64,000 nucleotides of DNA, taken from the NCBI RefSeq assembly GCF_001428365.1, contig NZ_LMSH01000004.1, positions 124,001 to 188,000 on the forward strand. The letters run 5' to 3'. The translations under genes and the position numbers were made by a program. The notes under the pieces are model-generated. The model made no database searches and was not told the origin of the DNA. It saw only the letters and a list, made by a program, of their open reading frames with translations. The first letter of the stretch is position 1. Each line of letters opens with the position of its first letter. Of the stretch, positions 16,412 through 26,059 are shown piece after piece. The DNA comes from Arthrobacter sp. Soil763 (GTDB lineage: Bacteria > Actinomycetota > Actinomycetes > Actinomycetales > Micrococcaceae).

Positions 16412-18903
16412 CGCCCGCGTAGCCTGCGCGCAGCGCCGCGGAGCCCGGACCCGGGCCGCGCGGCGCCGTTCCGCGTTTTCCCGGCCAATCCAGCCCGTCC
16501 GGCCAGTCCCGTGACCGCGAGGCGCGGCCCGGCGGCCCGGTGCCGCCAGCGGGCCGCGAGCGACGGCGGCAGCCAGAGCGCGCGCAGCCGCGCCCACCAC
16601 GTGGCCCGCTCCCGCAGCCGGCGCCGAACCAGCAGGAGCCGGTCGGCGGCCGGATCCCCGGATGCGGGCGAGGCGTCGGGCCGGCCGTAGCGCCAGCGCT
16701 CAAAGTCACCGGTCAGCGCGGACACCGCGGCCGCCGCCTCGCCGTCACGGCTTCCGGGTCCGCCCAGCGCCGCGGATCCCCGGAGCCGGGCGGCGAAGTG
16801 CCGCGGGGTTTCGCTGGCGTGCGGCGGGACGCCGTAGTCGGCGGCGAGGTCCTGCAGTTCGTCCCATGCTGCCGCTGCCGCGTCCGGGCCGCCGGCGGCC
16901 TTGAGCCGGCGCCGCCGCATCCCCGCGCGCGCCAGGGCGGGGGAGGCCAGCAGCAGCGCCAGCAGGGCCGCAGCGCCGGTTGCGTACAACACCGGGACCA
17001 GCCGGCCGGCGGCCTGGTCGCCCTGTCCGACGGCGGGCACCGGCAGCGGTGCCGGAGCCGGCGCCGCTGAGGGCCGGGGGTCCGCCTCGGGAATCAGCCC
17101 GTCGTTGTTCTCGTTGGTGCTGGCTCCGCTCGGGGCCGAGGGCTCCGCGGCGTACGCGGGCACCACGCCGCGGGAAGGGGTCGGTTCAAAGGCCACCCAG
17201 CCCACGCCCTCAAAATACAACTCGGGCCAGGCGTGCGCGTCACGGGCATCAACCTCGTACTCGGGCAGGGCACCCCGCCCGGCCACCGATACCGTGGCCC
17301 CAGTGGCGCGGCCCGGCGCATACCCCACGGCGATCCGGCTGGGGATGCCCTCCAACCGGGCCATCACGGCCATGGCCGAGGAGAAATGGATGCAGTATCC
17401 GCTCTTCTGGGCCAGGAAGTCCGCCAGCACCGACAGGCCGTTGCCGTCGTAGCCGTTCTGCACAGGGGACTGGAGCGAGTAGCTGAATTCGGCGGAGCGC
17501 AGGTACGTCTGGATGGCCATCGCCTTGGCGTAGCTGGTGGTGCTGCCCGCGGTGACGGTCTCGGCGCGCTGGCGCACGATTGGCGGCACGTTGGCGGGGA
17601 CCCGGGTAAAGGTCTCGGACACCCCCTCGGCCCCGGACCCCGCCTGGGCGAGCACAGCCCGGGAGAGCCGCGGAACGACGGACGTCACCACATACTGCTG
17701 GTTCCGGGAGTTCGTGTCCACGCCCTTGATGCTCAACGTTGCCGGGTCCCAGCTCCAGCGGCCGGTCAGGCCGTTCACCGACTCCGGGGCGTAGGGCACG
17801 GGCAGGTACGGGCTGGTGAACTGGCCTGCATTCACGGCGGTCACCACGCGCAGCTGTTCCTCGGCGGCGGAGTCGGTGCCGGGGTCCATCCGGCCGGTCC
17901 CGATCCGCCTGCCGGCGTCGCGGTCATCGGGGGACCACGCGTCGCCGTCGAAGTTGTCCACGGTGACCGAACGCAGGTACGGCGCCTGGGTGGCGCTGGT
18001 CGCGTAGGTGATCCGGCCGTCGCCGCTGGGGGCGCGGAGGTTGTTGCCCAGGCTGATCATGGGGTTCAGGCCGCTGGCCGATCCCCAGGGGTTCAGCCGC
18101 GAGCCCTGCGGGAAGAGGCCCTGGTCGAAGCCGGGGATGGCCAGCTGGAAAACCAGCGTCAGCACCAGGGCCGCGGCACCGGTGCAGGCGGCGCGGCGGA
18201 GCTGGCCGGGCCCGCGCGCGGTGTCCACCCGGGTCCGGGAGTTCGGGTGGAACCAGTGGCTGGCGGCGAGGATCGCCAGGTACCCCGCCGCGGCGGCCGC
18301 GAAGCCCAGCCACCCGACGCTCTGCGGCTTCACCATGGCTGGTACGACCAGGATGGCGAGGATCCCGAGGCCGCTGGTGGCCGGCAGCGCGAGCGGGACG
18401 GCGAGCGTGTCGACCAGGATCACCAGCAGGCCCAGCACGCCGCAGGCCAGCAGGACGATGCCGGCGTTGGGCGCCACCGGCGAGCTTTCGGCCAGCACGG
18501 TTTCGCTGGCACGGCGCAGGTACCGGGGCAGCTGGGCCACGGTGTCGGGAGAAGGGATGAACCCGGCAATGCTGTGCTGCCGGAAGAACGTGCTGGTCAG
18601 GACGAAGAGCAGGGCCGCCAGGCCGCCGGCGGCAACGACTACTCCGCGCAACCGCAGGGCCCGCAGGCCCGCCATCGCCATCGCCACGGCGACGACCGTG
18701 GTGAGTACGGACGGATACCACGCCCAGCCGCGCAGCACTCCGTTGAGTCCAAGCGCCGCGCCCGCGACGGCGGCGGCGACGGCCACGCCCATCACCCAGG
18801 GCTCGAGGCGCGCCGTGCGGCCGCCGCCGGGCGCGCCGGCGGAAACTTCGGGGCCCGCCCCGGACGGCCCCGGGGCCGTGCTGCGCTGCGCCGCCAGGGT
18901 CAT
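16408..18903 (-). CDS. transglutaminase-like membrane protein (DUF3488, TgpA-like)
   Basis: 831 residues. Several membrane helices occupy roughly residues 35-225 (DUF3488), an exported region follows, then a transglutaminase core with catalytic Cys in KSGYCIHFSSAMAVMARL, and His/Asp in DARDAHAWPELYFEGVGW. After VAFEPTPS comes a Pro-rich stretch, another membrane helix (LVPVLYATGAAALLALLLA) and a cytoplasmic DUF4129-type tail. It is the last gene of a moxR - DUF58 - transglutaminase operon and overlaps the DUF58 gene by 4 nt (ATGA), indicating translational coupling. The substrate is unknown. Confidence 0.9.
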   Translation of the reverse strand: MTLAAQRSTAPGPSGAGPEVSAGAPGGGRTARLEPWVMGVAVAAAVAGAALGLNGVLRGWAWYPSVLTTVVAVAMAMAGLRALRLRGVVVAAGGLAALLFVLTSTFFRQHSIAGFIPSPDTVAQLPRYLRRASETVLAESSPVAPNAGIVLLACGVLGLLVILVDTLAVPLALPATSGLGILAILVVPAMVKPQSVGWLGFAAAAAGYLAILAASHWFHPNSRTRVDTARGPGQLRRAACTGAAALVLTLVFQLAIPGFDQGLFPQGSRLNPWGSASGLNPMISLGNNLRAPSGDGRITYATSATQAPYLRSVTVDNFDGDAWSPDDRDAGRRIGTGRMDPGTDSAAEEQLRVVTAVNAGQFTSPYLPVPYAPESVNGLTGRWSWDPATLSIKGVDTNSRNQQYVVTSVVPRLSRAVLAQAGSGAEGVSETFTRVPANVPPIVRQRAETVTAGSTTSYAKAMAIQTYLRSAEFSYSLQSPVQNGYDGNGLSVLADFLAQKSGYCIHFSSAMAVMARLEGIPSRIAVGYAPGRATGATVSVAGRGALPEYEVDARDAHAWPELYFEGVGWVAFEPTPSRGVVPAYAAEPSAPSGASTNENNDGLIPEADPRPSAAPAPAPLPVPAVGQGDQAAGRLVPVLYATGAAALLALLLASPALARAGMRRRRLKAAGGPDAAAAAWDELQDLAADYGVPPHASETPRHFAARLRGSAALGGPGSRDGEAAAAVSALTGDFERWRYGRPDASPASGDPAADRLLLVRRRLRERATWWARLRALWLPPSLAARWRHRAAGPRLAVTGLAGRAGLAGKTRNGAARPGSGLRGAARRLRGR

Positions 18904-20270
18904 CGCCGCACCTGCTCGGGCCGGACCCCGGGGGAGGGGCTGCCGGCCTCATCGAACGTCGACCACGCCGCCGGCAGGGGCGTCGCCGGGGACACGGCCA
19001 CCGCACGCCAGCCGCCGCGCCGCAGGATCTCCAGTACGGCGGCGGCCTCCGCCGGCCGGTCGGTGGCCAGCAGGGCGAAGGCGTTGGCGCCGAAGCCGGC
19101 GGCCGGGGCCAGGGCCCGCGCCTCCGCCGTCGTCAGCCGTCCCAGTACCGCCAGGATGGGGCCCCGCAGCCGGTGCGCGGCGAGCTTGTCCATGAGCCGG
19201 TCATCGAAGGCTCCCGATTCGGCGTCCGGGGCGGCGTGGCGGGAGCCGCTGAGCTCGATGGCGGCCAGGCTCTCGGCGATGGACAGCAGGCCGCCGGCTC
19301 CGCTGTACTCGTCGGCCGCCGGTTCCGGTGCCGAGGGCGAATGCAGGAAGGCCGGCCCACCCGCCGCGTCGAGGCAGCGCAGCGCGTAGTTGCGTTCGGC
19401 GAGGTGGGCGCTGATGGACATCGCGGCGGTCACCGCCCACTCGAAGGTGTCGCTGCTGACCAGGTCATGGCCGTCGGCCCGGGACCCGCCGGAGACGTAG
19501 CCGGCGCCCTGGGCGTAAGCATGGAACCGCTGGTCCAGGATGATCGTGGCCTCCGGGGTCGTCACGGACTCCTCCTGCCGCACCATGAGGGAGCCGTGCC
19601 GGGCCGTTGCCGCCCAGTGCACCCGGCGCATGGGGTCGCCGTGGCGGTACTCGCGGGTCATCGCGTCGTCGTCGCTCGGGTTGGCCCGGATGCGCGTGGC
19701 CGTGACCCCGTCGTGGCCGCGGGCGCCGGCCAGCCCGGTCACCGGCAGGTCCACCGCGGCGGGCGTCACGGTGAGGACATCGCCGCCGTCGATCGCGTGC
19801 CGGTGCACGGAGAGCCCGAAGGGGTCGCTGAATTCCGCCGTGACCGGACCGATCAGGAACTGGCCGCGCTTGGCGCTGCGGAGCTGGTATTCGTAGCGGC
19901 TGGTCCCGCCGGCGGCGCTCCGGGCCGGGAAACGGAACACCGGGGAGTGGCCGAACCTGGCCGGCAGTTGCTCCTCCATCAGCGCCTGGCCGCTCCCGGG
20001 TCCGGTGCGGGCCACCGCCAGCCGGACGGTCGTCGTGGCCGAGGTCACCACCGGAGACGGATCAAACTCGCGGTACACCCGGAACCGCGGCTTGAGCACC
20101 CGGGTTCCGGCGAGGGAGAGCAGCGGCAGGATCAGGAGCAGCAGGGCCAGCGCCAGCAGGTCACGACGGCCCAGCAGCTGGGCGGCCAGCAGGGATGCGA
20201 CGCCCGCGGCCAGCAGGCCCCAGCCGCGCGAGCTGAAGATGTGCCCCGGGAACCGGTCCAGCAACGCCAC
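18900..20270 (-). CDS. DUF58-domain protein
   Basis: 456 residues from a GTG start 14 nt after the moxR stop. Two N-terminal membrane helices (GLLAAGVASLLAAQLLG, LLALALLLLILPLLSLAG) precede a cytoplasmic domain with the DUF58 signature REYRHGDPMRRVHWAATARH around residues 210-230, followed by a von Willebrand-A-like region with EATIILDQRFHAYA. Such proteins work with MoxR ATPases and a transglutaminase partner in poorly understood envelope functions. It overlaps the following gene by 4 nt. Confidence 0.9.
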   Translation of the reverse strand: MALLDRFPGHIFSSRGWGLLAAGVASLLAAQLLGRRDLLALALLLLILPLLSLAGTRVLKPRFRVYREFDPSPVVTSATTTVRLAVARTGPGSGQALMEEQLPARFGHSPVFRFPARSAAGGTSRYEYQLRSAKRGQFLIGPVTAEFSDPFGLSVHRHAIDGGDVLTVTPAAVDLPVTGLAGARGHDGVTATRIRANPSDDDAMTREYRHGDPMRRVHWAATARHGSLMVRQEESVTTPEATIILDQRFHAYAQGAGYVSGGSRADGHDLVSSDTFEWAVTAAMSISAHLAERNYALRCLDAAGGPAFLHSPSAPEPAADEYSGAGGLLSIAESLAAIELSGSRHAAPDAESGAFDDRLMDKLAAHRLRGPILAVLGRLTTAEARALAPAAGFGANAFALLATDRPAEAAAVLEILRRGGWRAVAVSPATPLPAAWSTFDEAGSPSPGVRPEQVRR

Positions 20271-20284
20271 GGCCGCGTCCGCCC

Positions 20285-21367
20285 CTAACGTCCGGCGGGC
20301 GGGGCGGCGGGCCGCACGTTGTCCTGTACCACCGGGACCTTCGCAATGATGGACCTGATAACGCTCTGCGCCGTCTCGCCGGTGCCGGCGGCCTTGCGGT
20401 CCAGGATGATCCGGTGTGCCAGGACCGGTTCGGCCACGCTGACGACGTCGTCGGGCAACACGAAGTCGCGGCCCTCCAGGGCTGCGGTCGCTTTCGCCGC
20501 CCGCAGCAGCTGCAGCATGGACCGGGGGCTCGCGCCGAGCCGGAGCATCCCGCTCTCCCGGGTAGCCCGGCCCAGGGCCACGGTGTACTCCTTGATCGCA
20601 CGCGAGACGTAAACGTGTTGCACGGTGGCGATCATGGACGCCACCTCGTCGGCGCTGACCACGGCCGTGACCCGGGCCAGCGGGGACGTGGCCTGGTGCG
20701 TTTCGAGCATCTCCAGCTCTGCATCCCGGTCCGGATAACCCATGGAAATCCGGGCCATGAACCGGTCACGCTGCGCCTCCGGCAGCGGATAGGTGCCTTC
20801 CATCTCGATCGGATTCTGGGTGGCCACCACCATGAACGGCTCATCCAGCCGGTACGATTCCCCGTCCACCGTGACCTGGTGCTCTTCCATGCACTCCAGC
20901 AGGGCCGACTGGGTTTTCGCGGACGCCCGGTTGATCTCGTCCCCGATCACGATGTTCGCGAACACCGCCCCGGGCCGGAACTCAAACCTCCGTGAGGCCT
21001 GGTTGTAGATGGAGACGCCGGTGACATCGGAGGGCAGCAGGTCCGGGGTGAACTGGATCCGGCTTACCGAGCAGTCGATGGTGCGCGCGAGCGTCTTTGC
21101 CAGCAAGGTCTTGCCCACGCCCGGCACGTCCTCCAGGAGCAGGTGGCCCTGCGCCAGCAGTACCGTCAACGCCAGCCGGGCCGCTTCCGCCTTGCCATCG
21201 ATCACCGTGTTGATCGCGCGCAGGATGCGCTCGGTGGCGGCATGGAACGCCGCGGGCTCCATGGCCGGGGGGAGCGCCGGCGCGGCGGGGGCAGGCGAGC
21301 GGGCACCGGCGAAGCCCTCCGGTTCCGGCAGCGCTTCGTCCACGGAGGTGCTTCGGTGGTAGTCCAT
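20285..21367 (-). CDS. MoxR-family AAA+ ATPase
   Basis: 360 residues. AAA_3/MoxR features are clear: Walker A DVPGVGKTLLAKTLAR, Walker B-region IVIGDEINRASAKTQSALLECM, sensor-1 FMVVATQNPIEMEGTYPLPEAQ, DRFMARISMGYP, and the lid-region LGASPRSMLQLLRAAKA. MoxR ATPases are thought to act as chaperones for partners encoded alongside, here the DUF58 and transglutaminase proteins. A GAAAGG ribosome binding site precedes the ATG. It is the first gene of the operon and is divergent from tatD. Confidence 0.93.
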   Translation of the reverse strand: MDYHRSTSVDEALPEPEGFAGARSPAPAAPALPPAMEPAAFHAATERILRAINTVIDGKAEAARLALTVLLAQGHLLLEDVPGVGKTLLAKTLARTIDCSVSRIQFTPDLLPSDVTGVSIYNQASRRFEFRPGAVFANIVIGDEINRASAKTQSALLECMEEHQVTVDGESYRLDEPFMVVATQNPIEMEGTYPLPEAQRDRFMARISMGYPDRDAELEMLETHQATSPLARVTAVVSADEVASMIATVQHVYVSRAIKEYTVALGRATRESGMLRLGASPRSMLQLLRAAKATAALEGRDFVLPDDVVSVAEPVLAHRIILDRKAAGTGETAQSVIRSIIAKVPVVQDNVRPAAPPAGR

Positions 21368-21517
21368 CGGCAGCCTTTCAGCCCTGGAGCGGCTCCGGCG
21401 GAGCGGCTGACTATGCCCGGTCCCGCCCCTGGTATCCGCCTGTTTGGTCCTAGCGTACTAACACAACTGCCGAAGCAGACAGAGAGTTCCGGGGTAATTC
21501 CCTGACCCGGCCGGGAC

Positions 21518-21523
21518 TAGGCT
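21518..21523 (+). promoter_or_regulatory. -10 box (TAGGCT), leaderless tatD
   Basis: TAGGCT ends exactly 6 nt before ATG 21530. A GGAAG motif lies in those 6 nt but is too near the start to be a normal ribosome binding site. Confidence 0.5.
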
Positions 21524-21529
21524 GGAAGA

Positions 21530-22456
21530 ATGTGCGATCCGCTGACCCCCGCCCCCTACCGCGAGCCCGGGGAGACCGGCACCGACGGGACCGGCAAGGC
21601 ATCCGCCGGCCGGAAACCCTACCCGCCGGCGCCGGAACCGCTGCCCGTCGCGGTGTTCGACAATCACACCCACCTGGACTTCCCCGACGGGGGCGACGCC
21701 GGGGGGCGGCCGGCGGTCGGCATCAAGGAGGCCCTTGACGCCGCGCAGGCCGTCGGCGTCCGCGGCGCCGTGCAGGTAGGCTGCGACCTTGAATCGTCCC
21801 GCTTCACGGTCCAGGCGGTGGAGCAGGACCCCAGGCTGCTGGGCGCCGTCGCCCTGCACCCCAACGACGCCCCGCACTACGCCGCCCGCGGCGAACTGGA
21901 AGAGGCGCTCGCCGAGATCGAGGCACTGGCCGGGCACCCCCGGGTCCGGGCGATCGGTGAAACCGGCCTGGACTTTTTCCGCACCGAAGGCGAGGGGCTG
22001 GCGCACCAGCGCTACTCGTTCCGCCGTCACATCGACATCGCCAAGCGGCTGGGCCTGGCGCTGCAGATCCACGATCGCGACGCCCACGACGACGTCGTGC
22101 AGGTCCTGCGCGAGGAAGGGGCCCCGGAGACGGTGGTATTCCACTGTTTCTCCGGCGACGAAGAGCTGGCCCGGACCTGTAACGAGGAGGGCTGGTACCT
22201 CTCCTTCGCGGGCACCGTGACCTTCAAGAACGCAGCGAACCTGCGCGCCGCCCTGGCGCTCGCGGAGCCCGGCCGGATCCTGGTCGAGACGGACGCCCCG
22301 TTCCTCACCCCGCACCCGCACCGGGGCCGGCCGAACGCCAGTTACATGGTGCCGTACACGGTCCGCGCCATGGCCGAATTGACAGGACGGGACCTGTCCG
22401 AACTCTGCGCCCGGCTGGCCGAAAACACGGTGCGGGCGTACGGATCCTGGGACTAA
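21530..22456 (+). CDS. tatD: TatD-family metal-dependent hydrolase
   Basis: 308 residues. After a 40-residue N-terminal extension come the TatD motifs: FDNHTHLDF (HxH metal site), LLGAVALHPNDAPHY, RAIGETGLDFFRTEG (metal-binding Glu), LALQIHDRDAHDD (His), VVFHCFSGDEE (His) and ILVETDAPFLTPHPHRGRPN (Asp). TatD enzymes are metal-dependent deoxyribonucleases or related hydrolases. It precedes rpfB, rsmA and ispE, the same order as Rv1008-Rv1011 in M. tuberculosis. Confidence 0.93.
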   Translation: MCDPLTPAPYREPGETGTDGTGKASAGRKPYPPAPEPLPVAVFDNHTHLDFPDGGDAGGRPAVGIKEALDAAQAVGVRGAVQVGCDLESSRFTVQAVEQDPRLLGAVALHPNDAPHYAARGELEEALAEIEALAGHPRVRAIGETGLDFFRTEGEGLAHQRYSFRRHIDIAKRLGLALQIHDRDAHDDVVQVLREEGAPETVVFHCFSGDEELARTCNEEGWYLSFAGTVTFKNAANLRAALALAEPGRILVETDAPFLTPHPHRGRPNASYMVPYTVRAMAELTGRDLSELCARLAENTVRAYGSWD

Positions 22457-22505
22457 AACCAGTCCTTCCCGTCACTCTGGAAACATACCGGGTATGCACA
22501 AATTC

Positions 22506-22535
22506 TTGGCCGCTTTATAACGCTACGGTTACAGT
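22506..22535 (+). promoter_or_regulatory. candidate rpfB promoter
   Basis: TTGGCC (22506-22511), an 18-nt spacer and TACAGT (22530-22535) resemble a housekeeping promoter. It would give rpfB a leader of about 200 nt. The AT-rich stretch here is unusual for the window. Confidence 0.35.
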
Positions 22536-22738
22536 GGTCAACTATTAGCCGGGGTCGGGGAAGGCCTTCGGAGAATTTCACCACCGACGGACGCGCACCG
22601 TGGCCCACAAATCCACGTGTGCGCTCTCGTTTGGCGGTGAGGCGGTGCCCGCGTTTTCCGCGAACATCCGGACCCGGTCCGGACCTGCCCTTAGGGTGTT
22701 CGCGCCGGGGAGACGCGTGGACTTTTCCCCGTGCCCGG

Positions 22739-23920
22739 ATGGTCCAAAAGATACGGGCAATCGTGGTCAAGTTCTTCACATCGGACGGCAAGTTCAGTTT
22801 CGTCAAGGTCGGTTCGCAGCTGGTAGTGCTCGTTGCGCTCGTGCTCGGCCTGGTCGCCTTCGTTGGCAACAACAAGACGGTCACCCTCAACGTCGACGGG
22901 AAAGTGAGCTCCGTCCAAACCTTCGGCGGCACCGTGGGCCAGGTGGTCCGTGCCGCCAAGGTGGAGCTGCAGCCGGCCGATAAGGTCTCCCCGGCGGCGG
23001 ACTCCAGTGTGCAGGACGGCGCGGTGATCAACGTCAACCTCGCCAAGGACGTCAAGGTCAGCGTCGACGGTGCGGAACGGACCATCAGCACCACGTCGCC
23101 GACGGTGGGCGGCCTCGTCACTGAGCTCGGCCTCGCCAGCGCCTCGGAAGTCTCCGTCCCGAAGGACGCCCAGCTCGCCGTCTCGGGATCCTTCGTCAGC
23201 ATCTCGACCCCGAAGGCCGTCACCCTGGTCGCCGACGGCAAGGCCACGAAGACCACGACGACGGAGGCCACCGTGAACGGGCTGCTGGCCGACGCCGGCA
23301 TCAAGCTCGGTGCCAGCGACCGCATCTCGCAGCCCCGCAATGCCCCGGTGGTCAACAACATGGTGGTCAAAGTCTCCCGGGTCGACCTGACCAAGACCGC
23401 GTCCACCACCGAAGCGATCCCGTTCGAGACCCTGACCTCCGCCGATGCCGACATGCTCAAGGGCGAACAGAAGGTCACCCAGGCCGGTGCCGCCGGCAGC
23501 ATCAGTAAGAGCTTCAAGCTGGTCCTGGTCGACGGCCGGATCGCCTCCCGGACCCTGGTGGCCCAGAAGATCACCCGTGAGCCGGTCACCGAGAAGATCG
23601 CCGTCGGCACCAAGGTCAAGGAAGAACCCAAGGTCGAGGCGGCCGCCAACACCGGCGCCGCGGCCCCCGCCATGATGAACGAAGCCATGTGGGACAAGAT
23701 CGCCCAGTGCGAGTCCGGCGGCAACTGGTCGATCAACTCCGGCAACGGCTACTACGGCGGGCTCCAATTCGACATCCAGACCTGGCTCGGCTCCGGCGGC
23801 GGCGCGTATGCGCCCAACGCCAGCCAGGCTTCCAAGGCCCAGCAGATCGCCATCGCCAACCGCGTTTACGCGCAGCGCGGCCTCCAGCCCTGGGGCTGCG
23901 GCTGGGCTGCCTCCAGCTAG
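22739..23920 (+). CDS. rpfB: resuscitation-promoting factor RpfB-like
   Basis: 393 residues from ATG 22739 (a GTG at 22763 is an alternative; neither has a good ribosome binding site). Layout: short basic N-terminus, one membrane/signal helix (LVVLVALVLGLVAFVG), three DUF348 repeats (each beginning like VTLNVDGK, VKVSVDGA, VTLVADGK), a G5 domain (PFETLTSADADMLKGEQKV) and a C-terminal Rpf lytic transglycosylase domain with catalytic Glu in IAQCESGGNWSINSGNGYYG and conserved PWGCGW. RpfB proteins cleave peptidoglycan at the cell surface and stimulate regrowth of dormant actinobacteria. Confidence 0.94.
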   Translation: MVQKIRAIVVKFFTSDGKFSFVKVGSQLVVLVALVLGLVAFVGNNKTVTLNVDGKVSSVQTFGGTVGQVVRAAKVELQPADKVSPAADSSVQDGAVINVNLAKDVKVSVDGAERTISTTSPTVGGLVTELGLASASEVSVPKDAQLAVSGSFVSISTPKAVTLVADGKATKTTTTEATVNGLLADAGIKLGASDRISQPRNAPVVNNMVVKVSRVDLTKTASTTEAIPFETLTSADADMLKGEQKVTQAGAAGSISKSFKLVLVDGRIASRTLVAQKITREPVTEKIAVGTKVKEEPKVEAAANTGAAAPAMMNEAMWDKIAQCESGGNWSINSGNGYYGGLQFDIQTWLGSGGGAYAPNASQASKAQQIAIANRVYAQRGLQPWGCGWAASS

Positions 23921-23991
23921 TCCCTGATCCGGCCGCCGGGCCGGACACACCGCCACGGTTCACCCGCCCGACCACGGCGGGACTGCATCAT

Positions 23992-24026
23992 CGAAGGCCG
24001 GTTCCGCACCGCGGGACCGGCCTTCG
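23992..24026 (+). terminator. terminator after rpfB
   Basis: A 14-bp stem with one G-T pair (23992-24005 with 24013-24026) lies in the gap between rpfB and rsmA. It lacks a long T-tract. Confidence 0.65.
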
Positions 24027-24044
24027 GGCTCTCCGGCCGCGGGA

Positions 24045-24050
24045 TAGGAT
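24045..24050 (+). promoter_or_regulatory. -10 box (TAGGAT), leaderless rsmA
   Basis: TAGGAT ends 6 nt before GTG 24057. Confidence 0.5.
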
Positions 24051-24056
24051 ACCTAG

Positions 24057-24965
24057 GTGACTGAACCGACCGCTTCCGCCGCCGGGGCCGCCGGGCCCCC
24101 GCCCGCCGCCGGCCCCGCTCCGCTCATGGGCGCCTCCGACATCCGCAGGCTGGCGGAGGAAATCGGGGTCCGGCCGACCAAGACCCTGGGCCAGAACTTC
24201 GTGATCGACGGCAACACCATCCGCCGCATCGTCGCGGCCGCCGGCATCGGCCCGGACGAAACCGTCCTGGAGGTCGGCCCCGGCCTTGGCTCACTGACCC
24301 TCGGCCTGCTCGACGCGGCCCGGTCCGTCGTCGCGGTCGAAATCGACCCGGTCCTCGCCGCGAAGCTTCCCGACACGGTCGCCCGCTGGCGCCCGGACGC
24401 CGTCGGGGACTTCCACCTGGTCCTCGCCGACGCGATGAAGGTCACCGAACTCCCGGTGCAGCCGACGGCGCTGGTAGCCAATCTCCCGTACAACGTCGCC
24501 GTGCCGGTCGTGCTGCACCTGCTGCAGCACTTCCCGGGCCTGCGCCACGGCCTGGTGATGGTGCAGGACGAGGTGGCCGACCGGCTCGCGGCCGGCCCCG
24601 GCACGAAGACCTACGGCGTCCCGTCGGTCAAGGCCGCCTGGTACAGCGGGATGCGCAAGGCCGGCGTGATCGGGATGAACGTCTTCTGGCCGGCCCCGAA
24701 AATCCACTCCGGACTGGTGGCCTTCACCCGCCGGGAACCGCCGGCCACCACGGCCAGCCGGGAAGAGGTGTTCGCCGTCATCGACGCGGCCTTCGCCCAG
24801 CGCCGCAAGACCCTCCGGGCAGCGTTGGCCGGCTGGGCCGGCAGCGCCGCCGAGGCCGAACGCTGCCTCCGGGCCGCCGGCGTCGACCCGACGGCCCGCG
24901 GTGAGGTGCTGGACGTTGCCGCGTTCGCCCGGATCGCCGAAGCCCACGCCAGGTCCGCGTCCTGA
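24057..24965 (+). CDS. rsmA: 16S rRNA dimethyladenosine transferase
   Basis: 302 residues, KsgA family. Motifs in order: [21 protein letters not shown]-binding [16 protein letters not shown], acidic VVAVEIDP, catalytic [13 protein letters not shown], and [12 protein letters not shown]. The enzyme uses SAM to dimethylate A1518 and A1519 of 16S rRNA late in 30S assembly. It follows rpfB and precedes ispE, the conserved actinobacterial order. GTG 24057 is preceded by a -10 box and no Shine-Dalgarno. Confidence 0.96.
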   Translation: MTEPTASAAGAAGPPPAAGPAPLMGASDIRRLAEEIGVRPTKTLGQNFVIDGNTIRRIVAAAGIGPDETVLEVGPGLGSLTLGLLDAARSVVAVEIDPVLAAKLPDTVARWRPDAVGDFHLVLADAMKVTELPVQPTALVANLPYNVAVPVVLHLLQHFPGLRHGLVMVQDEVADRLAAGPGTKTYGVPSVKAAWYSGMRKAGVIGMNVFWPAPKIHSGLVAFTRREPPATTASREEVFAVIDAAFAQRRKTLRAALAGWAGSAAEAERCLRAAGVDPTARGEVLDVAAFARIAEAHARSAS

Positions 24966-25002
24966 CCGCCACCCTTGCTTGGAGCCTCAGCCTGCCATGC
25001 CA

Positions 25003-25008
25003 TAGCGT
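25003..25008 (+). promoter_or_regulatory. -10 box (TAGCGT), leaderless ispE
   Basis: TAGCGT ends 6 nt before ATG 25015; a weak TTGGAG lies 18 nt further upstream. A GTGGAG in between could also act as a short-spaced ribosome binding site. Confidence 0.45.
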
Positions 25009-25014
25009 GGAGCC

Positions 25015-25977
25015 ATGAACGCAGTGAGAGGGCGCTTTTCGGCGAGGACTGTCCGGGTCAAGGCGCCGGGGAAGGTGAACGTCTCACTGGAGGTAGGGCC
25101 GCTGCGTGCGGACGGCTACCACTCGGTGGCCAGCGTCTACCTGGCCGTGTCGCTCTACGAGGAAGTCGCCGCCACCAGCACGGACACCGGCCGGATCACC
25201 GTCAGCATCAGCCCGGCCAGCACCCTGGACCTTGACGGCGTCGACATCCCGCTCGACGAACGCAATCTGGCCTACAAGGCCGCGGCCATCATGGCGGACG
25301 TGTCAGAGCATTCCACCGGCGTCCACCTCGAAATCACCAAGCGCGTCCCGGTTGCCGGCGGGATGGGCGGCGGCTCGGCCGACGCGGCGGCCACCCTGCT
25401 GGCCTGCGACGCGCTGTGGAACAGCGGGCTCTCCCGCGACGAGCTGGCCCACCTGGCGGCCGAACTCGGCGCCGACGTGCCCTTCTCGCTGCTCGGCGGC
25501 ACCGCCGTCGGCCTCGGGGTGGGGGATGAACTTTCCCCGGCGCTGGTCAAGGCCCAGACGGACTGGGTGCTGGTCACGGCAGATTTCGGGCTGTCCACAC
25601 CGGAGGTTTTCCGCACCCTCGACCGCCTGCGCGCCGCTGAGGGTGCTGAGATCGAGGAACCCGCAGCGGTGGATCCGCGCGTCCTCGCCGCGCTGCTCGG
25701 CGGCGACGCCGACGCCCTCAGCCGGGTCCTGGTCAACGACCTGCAGCGGGCTTCGATTGAGCTGGCCCCCGGCCTGCGCGACGTGCTCGGCCTGGGGGAA
25801 GCCTGCGGCGCGATCGCCGGGATCGTCTCCGGCTCCGGCCCCACCGTGGCGTTGCTGGCCCACGGCCCGGCCGCGGCCGAGGGGCTCGCGGGGGAGCTGC
25901 GCCACCACGGCCTCGATGCCCAGGCGGTGCACGGCCCGGTGCACGGCGCGCGGATCATTTCCGATACGCTCCTTTAG
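25015..25977 (+). CDS. ispE: 4-diphosphocytidyl-2-C-methyl-D-erythritol kinase
   Basis: 320 residues of the GHMP kinase family. Hallmarks: VKAPGKVNVSLEVGPLRADGYH at the N-terminus, the ATP-binding loop VPVAGGMGGGSADAAATLL around residues 113-131, ELGADVPFSLLGGTAVG, and GIVSGSGPTVALLAHG near the C-terminus. It phosphorylates CDP-methylerythritol, the fourth step of the non-mevalonate isoprenoid pathway in the cytoplasm. Found after rsmA as in most actinobacteria. Confidence 0.95.
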   Translation: MNAVRGRFSARTVRVKAPGKVNVSLEVGPLRADGYHSVASVYLAVSLYEEVAATSTDTGRITVSISPASTLDLDGVDIPLDERNLAYKAAAIMADVSEHSTGVHLEITKRVPVAGGMGGGSADAAATLLACDALWNSGLSRDELAHLAAELGADVPFSLLGGTAVGLGVGDELSPALVKAQTDWVLVTADFGLSTPEVFRTLDRLRAAEGAEIEEPAAVDPRVLAALLGGDADALSRVLVNDLQRASIELAPGLRDVLGLGEACGAIAGIVSGSGPTVALLAHGPAAAEGLAGELRHHGLDAQAVHGPVHGARIISDTLL

Positions 25978-26059
25978 TAACTTTGACTGTATATACGTCA
26001 GTTCACCGCGGGCCCCGAAGCGCCGGCCCGACCCATTTCATCTAGGAAAGCAGTTCCCA

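Noticed and set aside
22536..22738. c-di-AMP (ydaO-type) riboswitch in the rpfB leader
   Set aside because: It was expected from other actinobacterial rpf genes, but the conserved pieces of that RNA, such as the CAGCTAAC-type segment, are not present.
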